This document shows positions 1 through 8,354 of a DNA stretch of 46,471 nt, in pieces. The stretch covers positions 1 through 46,471 of the forward strand of contig JAQCJQ010000004.1 of the NCBI GenBank assembly GCA_027593035.1, given 5' to 3'. How positions within the stretch are numbered: the first letter of the stretch is position 1; each line of letters begins with the position of its first letter. The notes under the pieces were generated by a model that searched no databases, was not told the origin of the DNA, and worked only from the letters and a program-made list of their open reading frames with translations. Made by a program: the position numbers and the translations under genes. This DNA comes from Bacteroidota bacterium (GTDB lineage: Bacteria; Bacteroidota; Bacteroidia; Flavobacteriales_D; Sanyastnellaceae).

Positions 1-774
1 CATCTTGAGTATGTAGAAAACTCACTCAGAAGTAAAGACGTTTCAACCCTTTCGACTGACCTGAAAACAAAACGAAATGATCTTTTGAACCTGCTTCACG
101 AGTATTGGACAAAGGGGGTGTTTCCTAAAAATTACGACTATCCTGATCAAAGAAAAACCTGCTTCATAGACAAGGATGGGGCTATTTGTGCAGTGGGTTA
201 TTTGTTAGAGCAAACCACAAGCAGACAAGTCGCAGAGGGCATAAATAGAGCACATCAATACGAAGAGCTTTTAGCAATGAATAACTCCACCGTTGACAAG
301 TGGATTTTGACAAGTGGACTAACAAAAGAAGAGTGTGCAATGATACAGCCTGCTTATGGACCAACACCGGTTTATACCTACAATCACATTGCGCCAGCAT
401 ATGGGATTTCATCTTCTATAATTGGCGGAATAAATCTTTCGCTTAACACAATAAACGGAATACAAATTGGCAATGGCACAACAAACAAGACCGTTCCAAT
501 TGTTGGACTTATAACGGGCGCTGGACAAGTTGCACTAGGCTCTGCCATGTTTCCGGAAGAAATCATTGGTTGGGGAACAACCGACACAAACGAAAGTCAA
601 AAAACACTTTCAATGGTAAACATTGGACTTGGGACAACAACCATGATTTTGAGTGCTTGGAATTTAATTTCTAATCGCCAACTCAAAGACAAATCAACCA
701 CATGGGATGTTTACAGTTTTCCAACGCAGGACAACAATACAGGAATAGCGTTCAGCTTTGCACACAAGTTTTAA
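1..774 (+). CDS. 5'-truncated protein of unknown function (CFID...CAVGYL motif)
   Basis: The reading frame is open from base 1 to the TAA at 772-774, so the start lies outside the window; a TTG at 85 is only an internal candidate. Visible landmarks are CFIDKDGAICAVGYL near the N-terminal part, then the pattern SGLTKEECAMIQPAY, then glycine-rich hydrophobic stretches, and a C-terminus ending in aromatic residues (SFAHKF) that could be an outer-membrane strand. From memory, Bacteroidota proteins with CAVGYL followed by an IQP-Y motif exist as uncharacterised proteins; I know no function. The gene is clearly richer in A+T than the symporter genes that follow, which suggests a different origin. 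Coding status is fairly sure, the role is unknown. Confidence 0.7.
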   Translation, partial: HLEYVENSLRSKDVSTLSTDLKTKRNDLLNLLHEYWTKGVFPKNYDYPDQRKTCFIDKDGAICAVGYLLEQTTSRQVAEGINRAHQYEELLAMNNSTVDKWILTSGLTKEECAMIQPAYGPTPVYTYNHIAPAYGISSSIIGGINLSLNTINGIQIGNGTTNKTVPIVGLITGAGQVALGSAMFPEEIIGWGTTDTNESQKTLSMVNIGLGTTTMILSAWNLISNRQLKDKSTTWDVYSFPTQDNNTGIAFSFAHKF

Positions 775-974
775 AAGCCGCAGAGTGATGTAGTTGCAGC
801 ATCGCGTTATCGACCTGCCAAGTGGGTGAATTGGCCTTTTGTAGGTTAAAAGAAGACGTGCAATTTCCTCAACGTTGGATCCGAGTTCGATGCTCGGCGT
901 GGGGGCTTACGGGCCTAAGTTCGAAGGTTTTGCAGACAGTCAACCAAGCAGCTGGGCCGACCACAAAGAAGGGC
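775..974. other. Gap between the unknown gene and the yiaA-like pseudogene
   Basis: No convincing gene, RNA or terminator was found in these 200 bases. Open frames run through them on the plus strand (for example from GTG at 822), but their translation shows no recognisable domain before the yiaA-like part begins. Confidence 0.4.
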
Positions 975-1385
975 ATGCCAGCAAGCGTAGCAAGCCCACT
1001 TCGGCATTTGCAGGAGCATCGTGGTTTTGCACGGTTCACCGGGGTCGTGTCCTACTGCATCGGACTTTGGAATGCCGACATGGTGCTCAACAAAAAAGGC
1101 TGCTATTTCACCACTTTGCTCTCCGGACTATTGAGCGTTCTTTCGCCGCAAAAGGCGGTTCGGGATCGGATGGAAGGCGTGCCCGTCACCGACATCTAAG
1201 ACGGCATTTCATGGTTTGCAACCATCGCGTCAACGGTGTTGCTGGTCATCGGGTTGTTCAATCCCGATTTGTGGCTGTGTGAAAAGGGATGCTATGGCAA
1301 GTCGTTCACGCGGAGTCTTTTTGCGGCGATTGAAGTCCGAAATGATGTGCGGGATTGGGAGGTCTTGTCCGATCAGGAGAGCTAA
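975..1385 (+). pseudogene. Decayed YiaA/YiaB-type two-helix inner membrane protein
   Basis: Three pieces in two frames together give a YiaAB-like protein. The first piece reads KPTSAFAGASWF (about 989-1024). After one extra T in the TTTT run at 1023-1026 the frame changes and continues FTGVVSYCIGLWNADM, then LSPQKAVRDRMEGVPVTDI. A TAA at 1197-1199 stands where the family has a tyrosine. Downstream in the same frame the second helix pair continues (GISWFATIASTVLLVIGL, later NDVRDWEVLS) to a TAA at 1383-1385. The family is a small membrane protein of unclear function. Two independent lesions plus unusual substitutions (KKGCYF for the usual EKGYYF type) argue for true decay. The start is uncertain: the ATG at 975 is in the frame of the second piece, not the first. 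Confidence 0.8.
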
Positions 1386-1467
1386 TCGGTTGGTGACTTT
1401 TTGGTGAAGTTCTGACGGAGTTGCAGGCTGTTGTCCGGCGTTGTTTTGTACCTTGAAAGTCAACACG

Positions 1468-1731
1468 ATGCCCATGACCGACCCCGAAAAGCAACAGGCG
1501 TATTGGCGAGAAAACCTCCGCTACCTCTTTATTTTGCTGACCATCTGGTTCTTGGTCTCTTTCGGAGCCGGGATCCTATTCAAAGATGCACTGAATGCAT
1601 TCACCATGGGCGGATTCAAGGTGGGGTTTTGGTTTGCCCAACAAGGCAGCCTGGTGGTTTTTGTCCTCCTGATCTTTGCCTACGTGTTGCTGATGAACCG
1701 GCTGGATAAAAAATACCAGTACGATGAGTGA
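1468..1731 (+). CDS. DUF4212 small subunit of a sodium:solute symporter
   Basis: An 87-residue protein with two predicted membrane helices (around LFILLTIWFLVSFGAGILF and LVVFVLLIFAYVLLM) and a WRENLRY stretch before the first helix, the pattern of the DUF4212 small subunits found with VC_2705-type symporters. The frame is open further upstream, but ATG 1468 gives the usual family length; ATG 1474 is an alternative. The last 8 bases overlap the start of the large-subunit gene, so the two are surely co-translated. A TACCTTGA box at 1449-1456 resembles the -7 element used elsewhere in the window. The partner presumably transports a small organic acid, but the substrate cannot be read from the sequence. 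Confidence 0.88.
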   Translation: MPMTDPEKQQAYWRENLRYLFILLTIWFLVSFGAGILFKDALNAFTMGGFKVGFWFAQQGSLVVFVLLIFAYVLLMNRLDKKYQYDE

Positions 1732-3466
1732 TTTTTTCAGTCAGATGGACGTCCAAACCTGGACCTACCTCATCGTCGCCATCACGTTCGCCCTGTACAT
1801 CGGGATCGCGATTTGGTTCAAAGCGAGTTCAACCAAGGATTTTTATGTTGCCGGTGGTGGCGTGTCTCCGTGGGCCAACGGCATGGCTACAGCGGCCGAT
1901 TGGATGAGCGCGGCATCGTTCATTTCCATGGCCGGAATCATCTCCTTTGCCGGGTATGACGGCGCGGTCTATCTGATGGGTTGGACGGGCGGTTATGTGC
2001 TGCTGGCCTTGTTGCTCGCACCGTACTTGCGCAAGTTTGGCAAGTTCACCGTCCCCGATTTCATTGGCGATCGGTACTATTCGAAAAATGCGCGAATGGT
2101 CGCCGTGGCCTGTGCTCTCTTGGTGTCATTTACCTATGTGGCCGGACAGATGCGCGGAGTCGGGATTGTGTTTTCGCGTTTCCTCGAAGTGGACATCACC
2201 ACCGGCGTGTTGATCGGCATGGCCATCGTCCTGTTTTATGCGGTGATCGGGGGAATGAAGGGCATCACCTACACCCAAGTGGCCCAATACTGTGTGTTGA
2301 TTTTTGCGTTCATGGTTCCGGCTGTTTTCATCTCCATCCAGATGACGGGCCATGCGATCCCGCAGTTGGGTTTTGGAGGCCAAGTCAACGACGGTTCAGG
2401 CGTGTATTTGCTGGACAAGCTCGATGGCTTGAGCACGCAATTGGGCTTTGCTCCCTATACGGAAGGCTCGAAATCCTTGGTGGATATCTTCGCAATTACG
2501 TTGGCCTTGATGGCGGGAACAGCCGGATTGCCGCATGTCATCGTGCGGTTTTTCACGGTCAAACGCGTGCGCGACGCCCGCAAATCGGCGGGCATCGCCC
2601 TGTTGTTGATCGTGATCTTGTATTCCACCGCTCCAGCCGTGGCCGTATTTGCCCGCACCAACATGATCGAAACGGTGTCCAACCAGCCGTACAGCGAGAT
2701 GCCAGAATGGTTCAGCAAATGGGAACTCACCGGACTGCTCACGTTCACAGACAAGAACCACGACGGGGTCATCCAGTACGTGCAGGACGAAGCGCAGAAT
2801 GAGTTGTTGATCGACCGGGACATCATGGTCTTGGCCAATCCCGAAATTGCCCAATTGCCCAACTGGTTGATCGCGCTGGTCGCAGCGGGAGCATTGGCAG
2901 CAGCGTTGTCCACGGCCGCGGGATTGCTCATGGTGATCTCCGCATCGGTCTCCCACGATTTGATCAAGAAAATCATCAACCCCAACATCACGGAAAAAGG
3001 GGAGTTGTTGGCAGCGCGGTTATCCGCCACAGCCGCCGTCGCCGTTGCAGGCTACTTCGGCATCAACCCCCCGGGTTTCGTGGCCGCCGTGGTGGCATTG
3101 GCCTTCGGCCTCGCAGCAGCCTCGTTTTTCCCGGCCATCATTTTGGGTATTTTCCACAAACGGATGAACAAGGAAGGCGCCATTGCGGGCATGGTCGTTG
3201 GCATGGTCACCATGACATTCTACATCCTCAAGTTCAAATTTGGGGTGTTTGATGGCGGCAAGGAAGCGGTGGGCGCATTGAAGGATTCGTGGTGGTTTGG
3301 CATCTCACCCGAAGGGTTTGGGTCGATCGCGATGCTGATCAATTTCGTCGTCTCGTTGGTCGTGATGCGGTTCACAGCACCGCCGCCGCCAGACGTCCAA
3401 GAGCTGGTCGAGAACATCCGAATCCCTGGGGGGGAGGACGGCACCCCGGCACCGCAGATGCATTGA
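1724..3466 (+). CDS. Sodium:solute symporter large subunit (VC_2705/ActP-like SSS family)
   Basis: A 580-residue polytopic membrane protein of the solute:sodium symporter family. It has the early stretch DFYVAGGGVSPWANGMATAADWMSAA near helix 1, GGMKGITYTQVAQY, and the GTAGLPHVIVRFFTV segment of acetate/propionate-type permeases. The ATG overlaps the end of the DUF4212 gene by 8 bases, which identifies the two-component VC_2705 subgroup. A loop around residues 343-356 reads TDKNHDGVIQY, an EF-hand-like calcium-binding loop between helices; I recall this insert as usual for the subgroup. The short acidic, proline-rich tail is presumably cytoplasmic. Likely substrate is a carboxylate such as acetate, inferred from the family only. 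Confidence 0.92.
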   Translation: MSDFFSQMDVQTWTYLIVAITFALYIGIAIWFKASSTKDFYVAGGGVSPWANGMATAADWMSAASFISMAGIISFAGYDGAVYLMGWTGGYVLLALLLAPYLRKFGKFTVPDFIGDRYYSKNARMVAVACALLVSFTYVAGQMRGVGIVFSRFLEVDITTGVLIGMAIVLFYAVIGGMKGITYTQVAQYCVLIFAFMVPAVFISIQMTGHAIPQLGFGGQVNDGSGVYLLDKLDGLSTQLGFAPYTEGSKSLVDIFAITLALMAGTAGLPHVIVRFFTVKRVRDARKSAGIALLLIVILYSTAPAVAVFARTNMIETVSNQPYSEMPEWFSKWELTGLLTFTDKNHDGVIQYVQDEAQNELLIDRDIMVLANPEIAQLPNWLIALVAAGALAAALSTAAGLLMVISASVSHDLIKKIINPNITEKGELLAARLSATAAVAVAGYFGINPPGFVAAVVALAFGLAAASFFPAIILGIFHKRMNKEGAIAGMVVGMVTMTFYILKFKFGVFDGGKEAVGALKDSWWFGISPEGFGSIAMLINFVVSLVVMRFTAPPPPDVQELVENIRIPGGEDGTPAPQMH

Positions 3467-3746
3467 TCGGAAACCAATTGAGGGAAAGTAGACCCGATGG
3501 GTTTTCAAACCTTCAGTTCAAAGGAGAGCGACTTTCCAACACCGTCTGTGTTCTTGTTAAAATGATGGCATGAAAGTGCTGTGAATGATCGTATTTCAGG
3601 CTTTCTAATTCATTCACGTTTGTTGCTCTTAAGTCCTTTCGTTTTTTTAGATTGCTTTTGATTGCAGTCGTCGCTTTGCAAACGAGATAAAGCCCCCTTT
3701 GAAACACCGCTGGACTTGAAATTTTACTTTATAAAACGCCTTCCTG
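3467..3746. other. Intergenic region after the symporter
   Basis: About 280 bases, richer in A+T than the flanking genes. I see no convincing open frame, no strong terminator hairpin and no clear -7 box. It probably contains the promoter of the following two-gene unit. Confidence 0.4.
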
Positions 3747-4121
3747 ATGAAATCAAAAACAGCCCTCACCGTCATCCCATCCGTCCTCATGTTTGTAGGG
3801 CTGGTGTTTGCCTTCTTCCCGGACTTGATCAACGACAAGCTTTTCGTCGATCTAGATGGCCGTGCCAATGATATTGCCCGATTGCTGCGCCGTATGATCG
3901 GTGCTTCGGTCATCGGCATGGCGATTATCCTCCTATCGTGCCGTGAATTGAGGGGTGCAGATGCCAAAAAGGTGCTGTACGGTTTTGTGGGTGCAGCAGC
4001 GTGTATCGTGGGATCCATCATCGCGGTAGCCGTCACAGGAACGGAACCCTTTCCAACACCGCCCGTGGTCATGTTCTTCGTATTGATTGCCATTGCCTTG
4101 ACCTCGGCTCAAAAAGCGTAA
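3747..4121 (+). CDS. Small four-helix membrane protein of unknown function
   Basis: A 124-residue protein with four hydrophobic segments: residues near 7-25, 48-66, 75-95 and 104-120. After helix 1 comes the polar loop NDKLFVDLDGRANDIARLLRRMIGAS, and the paired RR before helix 2 fits a cytoplasmic boundary. I recognise no named family with certainty; DUF4345-like proteins have a similar layout, but I cannot confirm it. The lipoprotein gene starts 19 bases downstream, so the two probably form an operon ended by the terminator at 4695-4727. Confidence 0.75.
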   Translation: MKSKTALTVIPSVLMFVGLVFAFFPDLINDKLFVDLDGRANDIARLLRRMIGASVIGMAIILLSCRELRGADAKKVLYGFVGAAACIVGSIIAVAVTGTEPFPTPPVVMFFVLIAIALTSAQKA

Positions 4122-4140
4122 TTCAAAAACAGATAAATAC

Positions 4141-4656
4141 ATGAAACATTTAATGACAGGGAGTGTAACAGGAGCCGTTTTGCTCGCGTTGATTGCGACT
4201 ACAGGTTGCCAGCCAAATGCTGATGTCGCTGCGACGTTTGACGCGAACGCTGCGACCGTTAGCCAGGCCTTCGCGGACTTCACTGCAGAAAGCGACGATT
4301 TTTTCACCCACTTTAGCGACGACGCGACATGGGGTGGAAATGCGGTTGGAAGTGCAGATACGCTGACTCTTGATGTGGTCACCGCAGGTTACCGAAACAT
4401 GTGGTCACAGTACGACTACCGCATGGTGACTGAGGCCAATATGTTGCCAGGAGTGAATCCAAACACCAAGATGACAGATGGCTCTGTAAGGGGGTATTTC
4501 CGTTGGGAGATTTCCAAAGCGGCTACAGATTCCACGGAAGCGCGTTCGGTTGAAGTGAAGCTATATGAGTCCTTCGATTTCAACGCGGAAGGCAAAATTC
4601 GGTGGACCCAGGTATACGGAGATCTAGCGACCGCCTACAGTTTGCTCGAAGAGTAA
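4141..4656 (+). CDS. Lipoprotein with probable NTF2/SnoaL-like domain
   Basis: A 171-residue protein with a type II signal peptide: hydrophobic residues 8-21, then ATTGC with the lipid-carrying cysteine at about residue 23. The mature part (AFADFTAESDDFFTHFSDDATWGG, later WSQYDYRM, RGYFRWEI, KIRWTQVYGDL) has the spacing of a cone-shaped NTF2-like fold, as in SnoaL-like proteins with a catalytic or ligand-binding pocket. No specific active-site motif is recognised, so the ligand is unknown. It is probably anchored in the outer or inner membrane facing the periplasm and shares a transcript with the membrane protein upstream. Confidence 0.75.
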   Translation: MKHLMTGSVTGAVLLALIATTGCQPNADVAATFDANAATVSQAFADFTAESDDFFTHFSDDATWGGNAVGSADTLTLDVVTAGYRNMWSQYDYRMVTEANMLPGVNPNTKMTDGSVRGYFRWEISKAATDSTEARSVEVKLYESFDFNAEGKIRWTQVYGDLATAYSLLEE

Positions 4657-4694
4657 TACCGGTGCTTTGAGGTCACGGACCTCTCCACTTATGA

Positions 4695-4727
4695 AAGCCT
4701 CTTCGCTCAGCGCGAAGGGGCTTTTTT
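4695..4727 (+). terminator. Rho-independent terminator after the lipoprotein gene
   Basis: A 12-bp stem (4695-4706 with 4712-4723, one G-U pair) has a 5-base loop and a following T run. It ends the 3747-4656 unit, 38 bases after the stop. Confidence 0.9.
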
Positions 4728-4753
4728 CATGCTGACCGCATTACATTCGTGGC

Positions 4754-5141
4754 ATGAAAAGTTTGCATGATTGGGGCCTACTTGTCCTTCGCATTGGAAC
4801 AGCAGGTCTGCTGATTCCACACGGTTGGGGAAAACTCAACAAACTGATTGCCGGGCTGAATTCGGCTGATGGAGTCCAGTTCTACAACTTTATGGGCATA
4901 GGCGAAACGCCGTCCTTGATGCTGACGGTGCTCGGCGAACTTCATCGCTCCAATCTTGATTTTGATCGGATTCAAAACCCGATGGGCGGCCGTTCCAGCA
5001 GCCATTACAATGGGTGTTGCGGGGTTTATGGTCCACTGGGGCGAAGGCCTTTCTGAAATGGAGCATGCCTTGCTCTTCTTCTTTCCACTGGTAGTCATCT
5101 TGCTGATGGGACCGGGGCGATGGAGTTTGGATCGCCGCTGA
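4754..5141 (+). pseudogene. DoxX-family membrane protein, split by a one-base insertion
   Basis: The N-terminal half (LLVLRIGTAGLLIPHGWGKL, then ETPSLMLTVLGE) is read in one frame from ATG 4754. The C-terminal half (FIAPILILIGFKTRWAAVPAAITM, then a last helix and GPGRWSLD) is read in the next frame up to TGA 5139-5141. Removing the single C at 4940 joins them into GEFIAPILILIG, exactly the DoxX pattern, giving about 128 residues with four helices. DoxX proteins are small membrane proteins tied to redox or thiol metabolism. Because only one lesion is seen and both halves are well preserved, the break is either very recent or a sequencing/assembly error. As written, the frame stops at 5056. Confidence 0.85.
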
Positions 5142-5155
5142 TCGCCGCCAAAGCA

Positions 5156-7192
5156 TCACTCTTTGATGACCCGGACAGGGGGCGAAATCCGCGAACTTCC
5201 CACGCCACTTTCTTGCAGCTGAAGCAGGTAAACGCCGGAGGGCAATTCACCGAGGGACCAGTGGAGGGGTGTTGTTACTGTTTGCTTTAATGCAACCAAA
5301 TTGCCCTGAAGATCGAAGAGAAAAACATTCCACAAGGATCCTTCAAAGAGAGTCTCAACAAAAAGGGTGTGACGAAATGGATTGGGGTACACCAGCGGCG
5401 GATTGACGCGGCCGGTTTCTACTACCTGCACGTAGGTCCATGGTGCGCTCAATAGCGATGGACATCCCGGAAAATCACTCACTTCGACCGCATACATTCC
5501 CGCACCCGGATTCAGCAGGATGCTATCGTTTTGCCCGACAATGGCGACGCCGTCTGCGTACCACACATAAGACGTATAGGACTGGTTAACAAGGATATGT
5601 CCTTCACTTGTTTGGCTGATCATGACGCTATCGAGCGGCCAGCAGACGAGGAGGGAATCACTGGTGATCGGACAGCCCAGCGCATCGATGCTCGCCACTT
5701 GGTACCAGCTGCTTTCAGCCGGGAAAAACAGAGCGTTTTCCGCCCCGAACAGGGTGTCATTTGGCAAGCTGTTCTGACTCCAGATGTAGACATCCCAATC
5801 GTTGTCGGTCGCGAGGTACTGAGGCAAGTCGTTTTGTGTGAGCAATTCCAACGGAATGGACGCGTCGGGATGGCAAAATAGAATGGAATCGCTCATGGCG
5901 CTACAGCCAGAACTGGCCGTGCCGGTAACGGAGTACCAGCCGCTCGCTTCAGGGTTGAATTCAGAGTTCATACTGGAAGCGACCACGGTGCCGTCGGTAC
6001 TCCATGAGTAGAGACTCAAGAACGGGTTGGAGCAGCTCAAGGTGGCGGCGTTGAGTTCTGAAATACCAATTTCTGGAGTGTTATAGACTTGCACGGTGAG
6101 GGTGTCGGTGATGTTGACGATTTCATTGACTCCAATGTTGGCAATGGCATTGCTGGGGCCGGCGGTCAACGGAATGGCTCCGGCTCCAGTGGGATTGAAG
6201 GTCGTCGATCCGAGGTTGTCGTCACCGTCCAATAAATCTTCGTCGTAAAATGAGATGGTGTAGGGCGGATTGCTCATCACCACGTTCAATCCATTCCAGG
6301 TATTCGAATTGGAATCGTCCGCAGTGCTCGATGTGTAGACGTTGGTCCCATTGGCGTCGGTGAGCACGAAGTAGGGGTCGGGAGGCGTGAAAAAATCATC
6401 CCAGCCGCCCCCACCGGTGGAATTCAAGATGAGCTGTTCCAACACCCACTCGGAGATCACGGTGTGCAAAGTCACGTTGTAGGTTCCAGGCTCGGCGTAG
6501 AAAACGCTATCAACGTTGGCCGAAGAGGCGATTTCTCCATTGCCAAGGTCCCAAGCATAGGTGGTGGTTTGGGCTCCAGTTCCACTCAACGCCGCCGCAA
6601 AATCAACCCAGAGGGAATCGCACCCTGCGGCAGCGGAATAGGAAAAGGTGGAGGTTCCACCGGCTCCCGGATTGATGATCAAGGTGTAGGAGAAACTTTC
6701 GTTGACCACTTCTTCGATGCCAAAGGCCGACGCCACGGCGGAAACGCTGATGACCATTTCATAGACGCCCGGAAGCAACGGCTCACCGCACACGGTCGCG
6801 CACCCACTCGTTTGGCCGTTGGACGGGAAATAGGTTCCGTCCGGATCGTCCAATTCCACTTGGATGCCCAATGGCGCCCCGGAAATGCTCGTCACCGTGA
6901 TGGAAAGGAGTGACGCCGTCACTCCAGAGCCAGGATCGACGATGTCTTCCGGTAGAAAAAAGGTGAGGGTCTCCTCATACCACTCACCGGTTGTTCCTTC
7001 TGCCAAGGTGGCGGGGCAAATGGTCGGAAAGCCATCGGTCGAGGTGCATGCCGGATCGGCCACGCAATCTGCGCATTGAGCCAGGACACCATCAGGTGTC
7101 AGCAGGAGAAGGGAAAACAAGACCGCTGTCTCCCATAGAATGTTCTTGTTCTTCACTTTCCAAAGATGGCGAAAATGCATTGGAAACCGCAT
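5156..7192 (-). CDS. T9SS type A cargo protein with PKD and C2-like modules
   Basis: A 678-residue secreted protein. Residues 1-39 hold a signal peptide ending in GVLAQ. A PKD-type module follows (YAWDLGNGE, then EPGTYNVTLH, around 215-245). An inserted C2-like segment begins LEQLILNSTGGGGWDD, includes DPYFVLTDANG, and ends in the acidic loop FYDEDLLDGDDNLG. Several Ig-like stretches contain SWYQVASID or SGWYSVTG motifs. The last about 80 residues form a type A T9SS sorting domain: YPNPF, LFDLQGNLV, LPSGVYLLQL, ending RVIKE. It is therefore probably exported through T9SS and attached to or released from the cell surface. No enzyme motif is seen. Its start is only 26 bases from that of the divergent gene at 7219. 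Confidence 0.85.
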   Translation of the reverse strand: MRFPMHFRHLWKVKNKNILWETAVLFSLLLLTPDGVLAQCADCVADPACTSTDGFPTICPATLAEGTTGEWYEETLTFFLPEDIVDPGSGVTASLLSITVTSISGAPLGIQVELDDPDGTYFPSNGQTSGCATVCGEPLLPGVYEMVISVSAVASAFGIEEVVNESFSYTLIINPGAGGTSTFSYSAAAGCDSLWVDFAAALSGTGAQTTTYAWDLGNGEIASSANVDSVFYAEPGTYNVTLHTVISEWVLEQLILNSTGGGGWDDFFTPPDPYFVLTDANGTNVYTSSTADDSNSNTWNGLNVVMSNPPYTISFYDEDLLDGDDNLGSTTFNPTGAGAIPLTAGPSNAIANIGVNEIVNITDTLTVQVYNTPEIGISELNAATLSCSNPFLSLYSWSTDGTVVASSMNSEFNPEASGWYSVTGTASSGCSAMSDSILFCHPDASIPLELLTQNDLPQYLATDNDWDVYIWSQNSLPNDTLFGAENALFFPAESSWYQVASIDALGCPITSDSLLVCWPLDSVMISQTSEGHILVNQSYTSYVWYADGVAIVGQNDSILLNPGAGMYAVEVSDFPGCPSLLSAPWTYVQVVETGRVNPPLVYPNPFRHTLFVETLFEGSLWNVFLFDLQGNLVALKQTVTTPLHWSLGELPSGVYLLQLQESGVGSSRISPPVRVIKE

Positions 7193-7218
7193 GTGCTCTT
7201 GATGTGTACATTGCGTTC

Positions 7219-8154
7219 ATGAAACGTCCATTCACAATCCTCTTGACCACCATGGCCATGGCCGCAGGGTCGGCCACCATGTTCTCGCAAATCACACCGA
7301 TCATCGAAGTGCAGGGTGAGGTCGACACGTCCCCTATGGAGGGCCAGGAAGTCACGGTCTCTGGAAAAGTCACGGAGTATTTCGGCGACACGTTTTATCT
7401 GCAGGACGCTTACGGCCCATGGAATGGCCTCTACATCAATGGCGCGGGCATTGTGATCCCCACCAATCCGCCTTATTGGACGGGCGAACGCCAACCGGAA
7501 GTGGGCGACGTCCTCACGGTTTCTGGCACGGTGGCTGAAGTCGATGGGAACACTGAATTGGTGGACGTGTCCCTCGTGGACTTTGTGGACTTTTGGAACG
7601 CCACGCCGGCAGGGATTTGGTTGACGGCCGATGCTTTCCAAGACGAGCAATACGAGGGAACGCGGGTACGCATTGATGCGGCGACCATCCTCACGGCTCC
7701 GGATGCTGAGGGTTTCTGGACGGTCTCCGATGGCACCGGCGAACTGATTTGCTGGGGCGTCGGCGCCAGCGAAGTGGGCAACGAAGAAGATCCGGATGGC
7801 CCAACGCCCGGGGATGTCTACCAAGTTTATGGAGCGCTTCATGAGTTGCCAGGCGGACATGTTCTGCACGTTGGCGATACTGAACTCTTGGCATTGAGCG
7901 TAGCGACATGGACGGAATCGATGGTTCACGTCTTCCCGAATCCGGCGGTGCATCGGGTGACCTGGAGTTTCCCAGACAGTAGGTTGCGATCTCTGCGGAT
8001 TGCGGATGCTGAGGGACGCCTGGTTTTTGAGACGAAATCTCAAGCGATATCCTATGATTTGGATGTGTCGTGCTTTGCCCGGGGGGCGTATTCTTGGTCG
8101 TGTCGTTCCGATTCCGAAGGAGACCATGTGGGCGGCCAATTGTTGTTGAATTGA
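7219..8154 (+). CDS. T9SS cargo protein with tandem OB-fold domains
   Basis: A 311-residue protein. The frame is open far upstream, but ATG 7219 begins a proper signal peptide (KRPFTILLTTMAMAAGSA, cleavage near FSQ). Two OB-fold-like segments follow: ITPIIEVQGEV...VTVSGKVTEYFGDTFYLQD (about 25-70) and EGTRVRIDAATIL...FWTVSDGTGELICW (about 155-190), of the kind found beside extracellular nucleases of the YhcR type. No nuclease domain is present. The C-terminus (VFPNPAVHRVTWSF, RIADAEGRLVF, ARGAYSW, ending GGQLLLN) is a T9SS sorting domain. Nucleic-acid binding at the cell surface is an inference from the OB fold only. Confidence 0.8.
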   Translation: MKRPFTILLTTMAMAAGSATMFSQITPIIEVQGEVDTSPMEGQEVTVSGKVTEYFGDTFYLQDAYGPWNGLYINGAGIVIPTNPPYWTGERQPEVGDVLTVSGTVAEVDGNTELVDVSLVDFVDFWNATPAGIWLTADAFQDEQYEGTRVRIDAATILTAPDAEGFWTVSDGTGELICWGVGASEVGNEEDPDGPTPGDVYQVYGALHELPGGHVLHVGDTELLALSVATWTESMVHVFPNPAVHRVTWSFPDSRLRSLRIADAEGRLVFETKSQAISYDLDVSCFARGAYSWSCRSDSEGDHVGGQLLLN

Positions 8155-8354
8155 ACGGACTGATCCGGCAACAAACCAACCAGCACATCGAATGAGGCCG
8201 GGTTTCATTGCTTCTCTCCTTTTTTATAAGCGGCTTCTAGTTGCATAAACTCGCTTGGATGATGGACGTTCAGGAGAGAGGTTTGTGCGCTTCCGTATAG
8301 AAGGCTTGCCAGAACACCAATTGAGATTGAACCGATACCACCAAATAGCTACTG

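Noticed and set aside
7153-8208. 351-codon minus-strand open frame opposite the OB-fold protein gene
   Set aside because: The plus strand encodes a signal peptide, OB folds and a T9SS tail; the reverse translation is arginine- and histidine-rich and unlike any protein.
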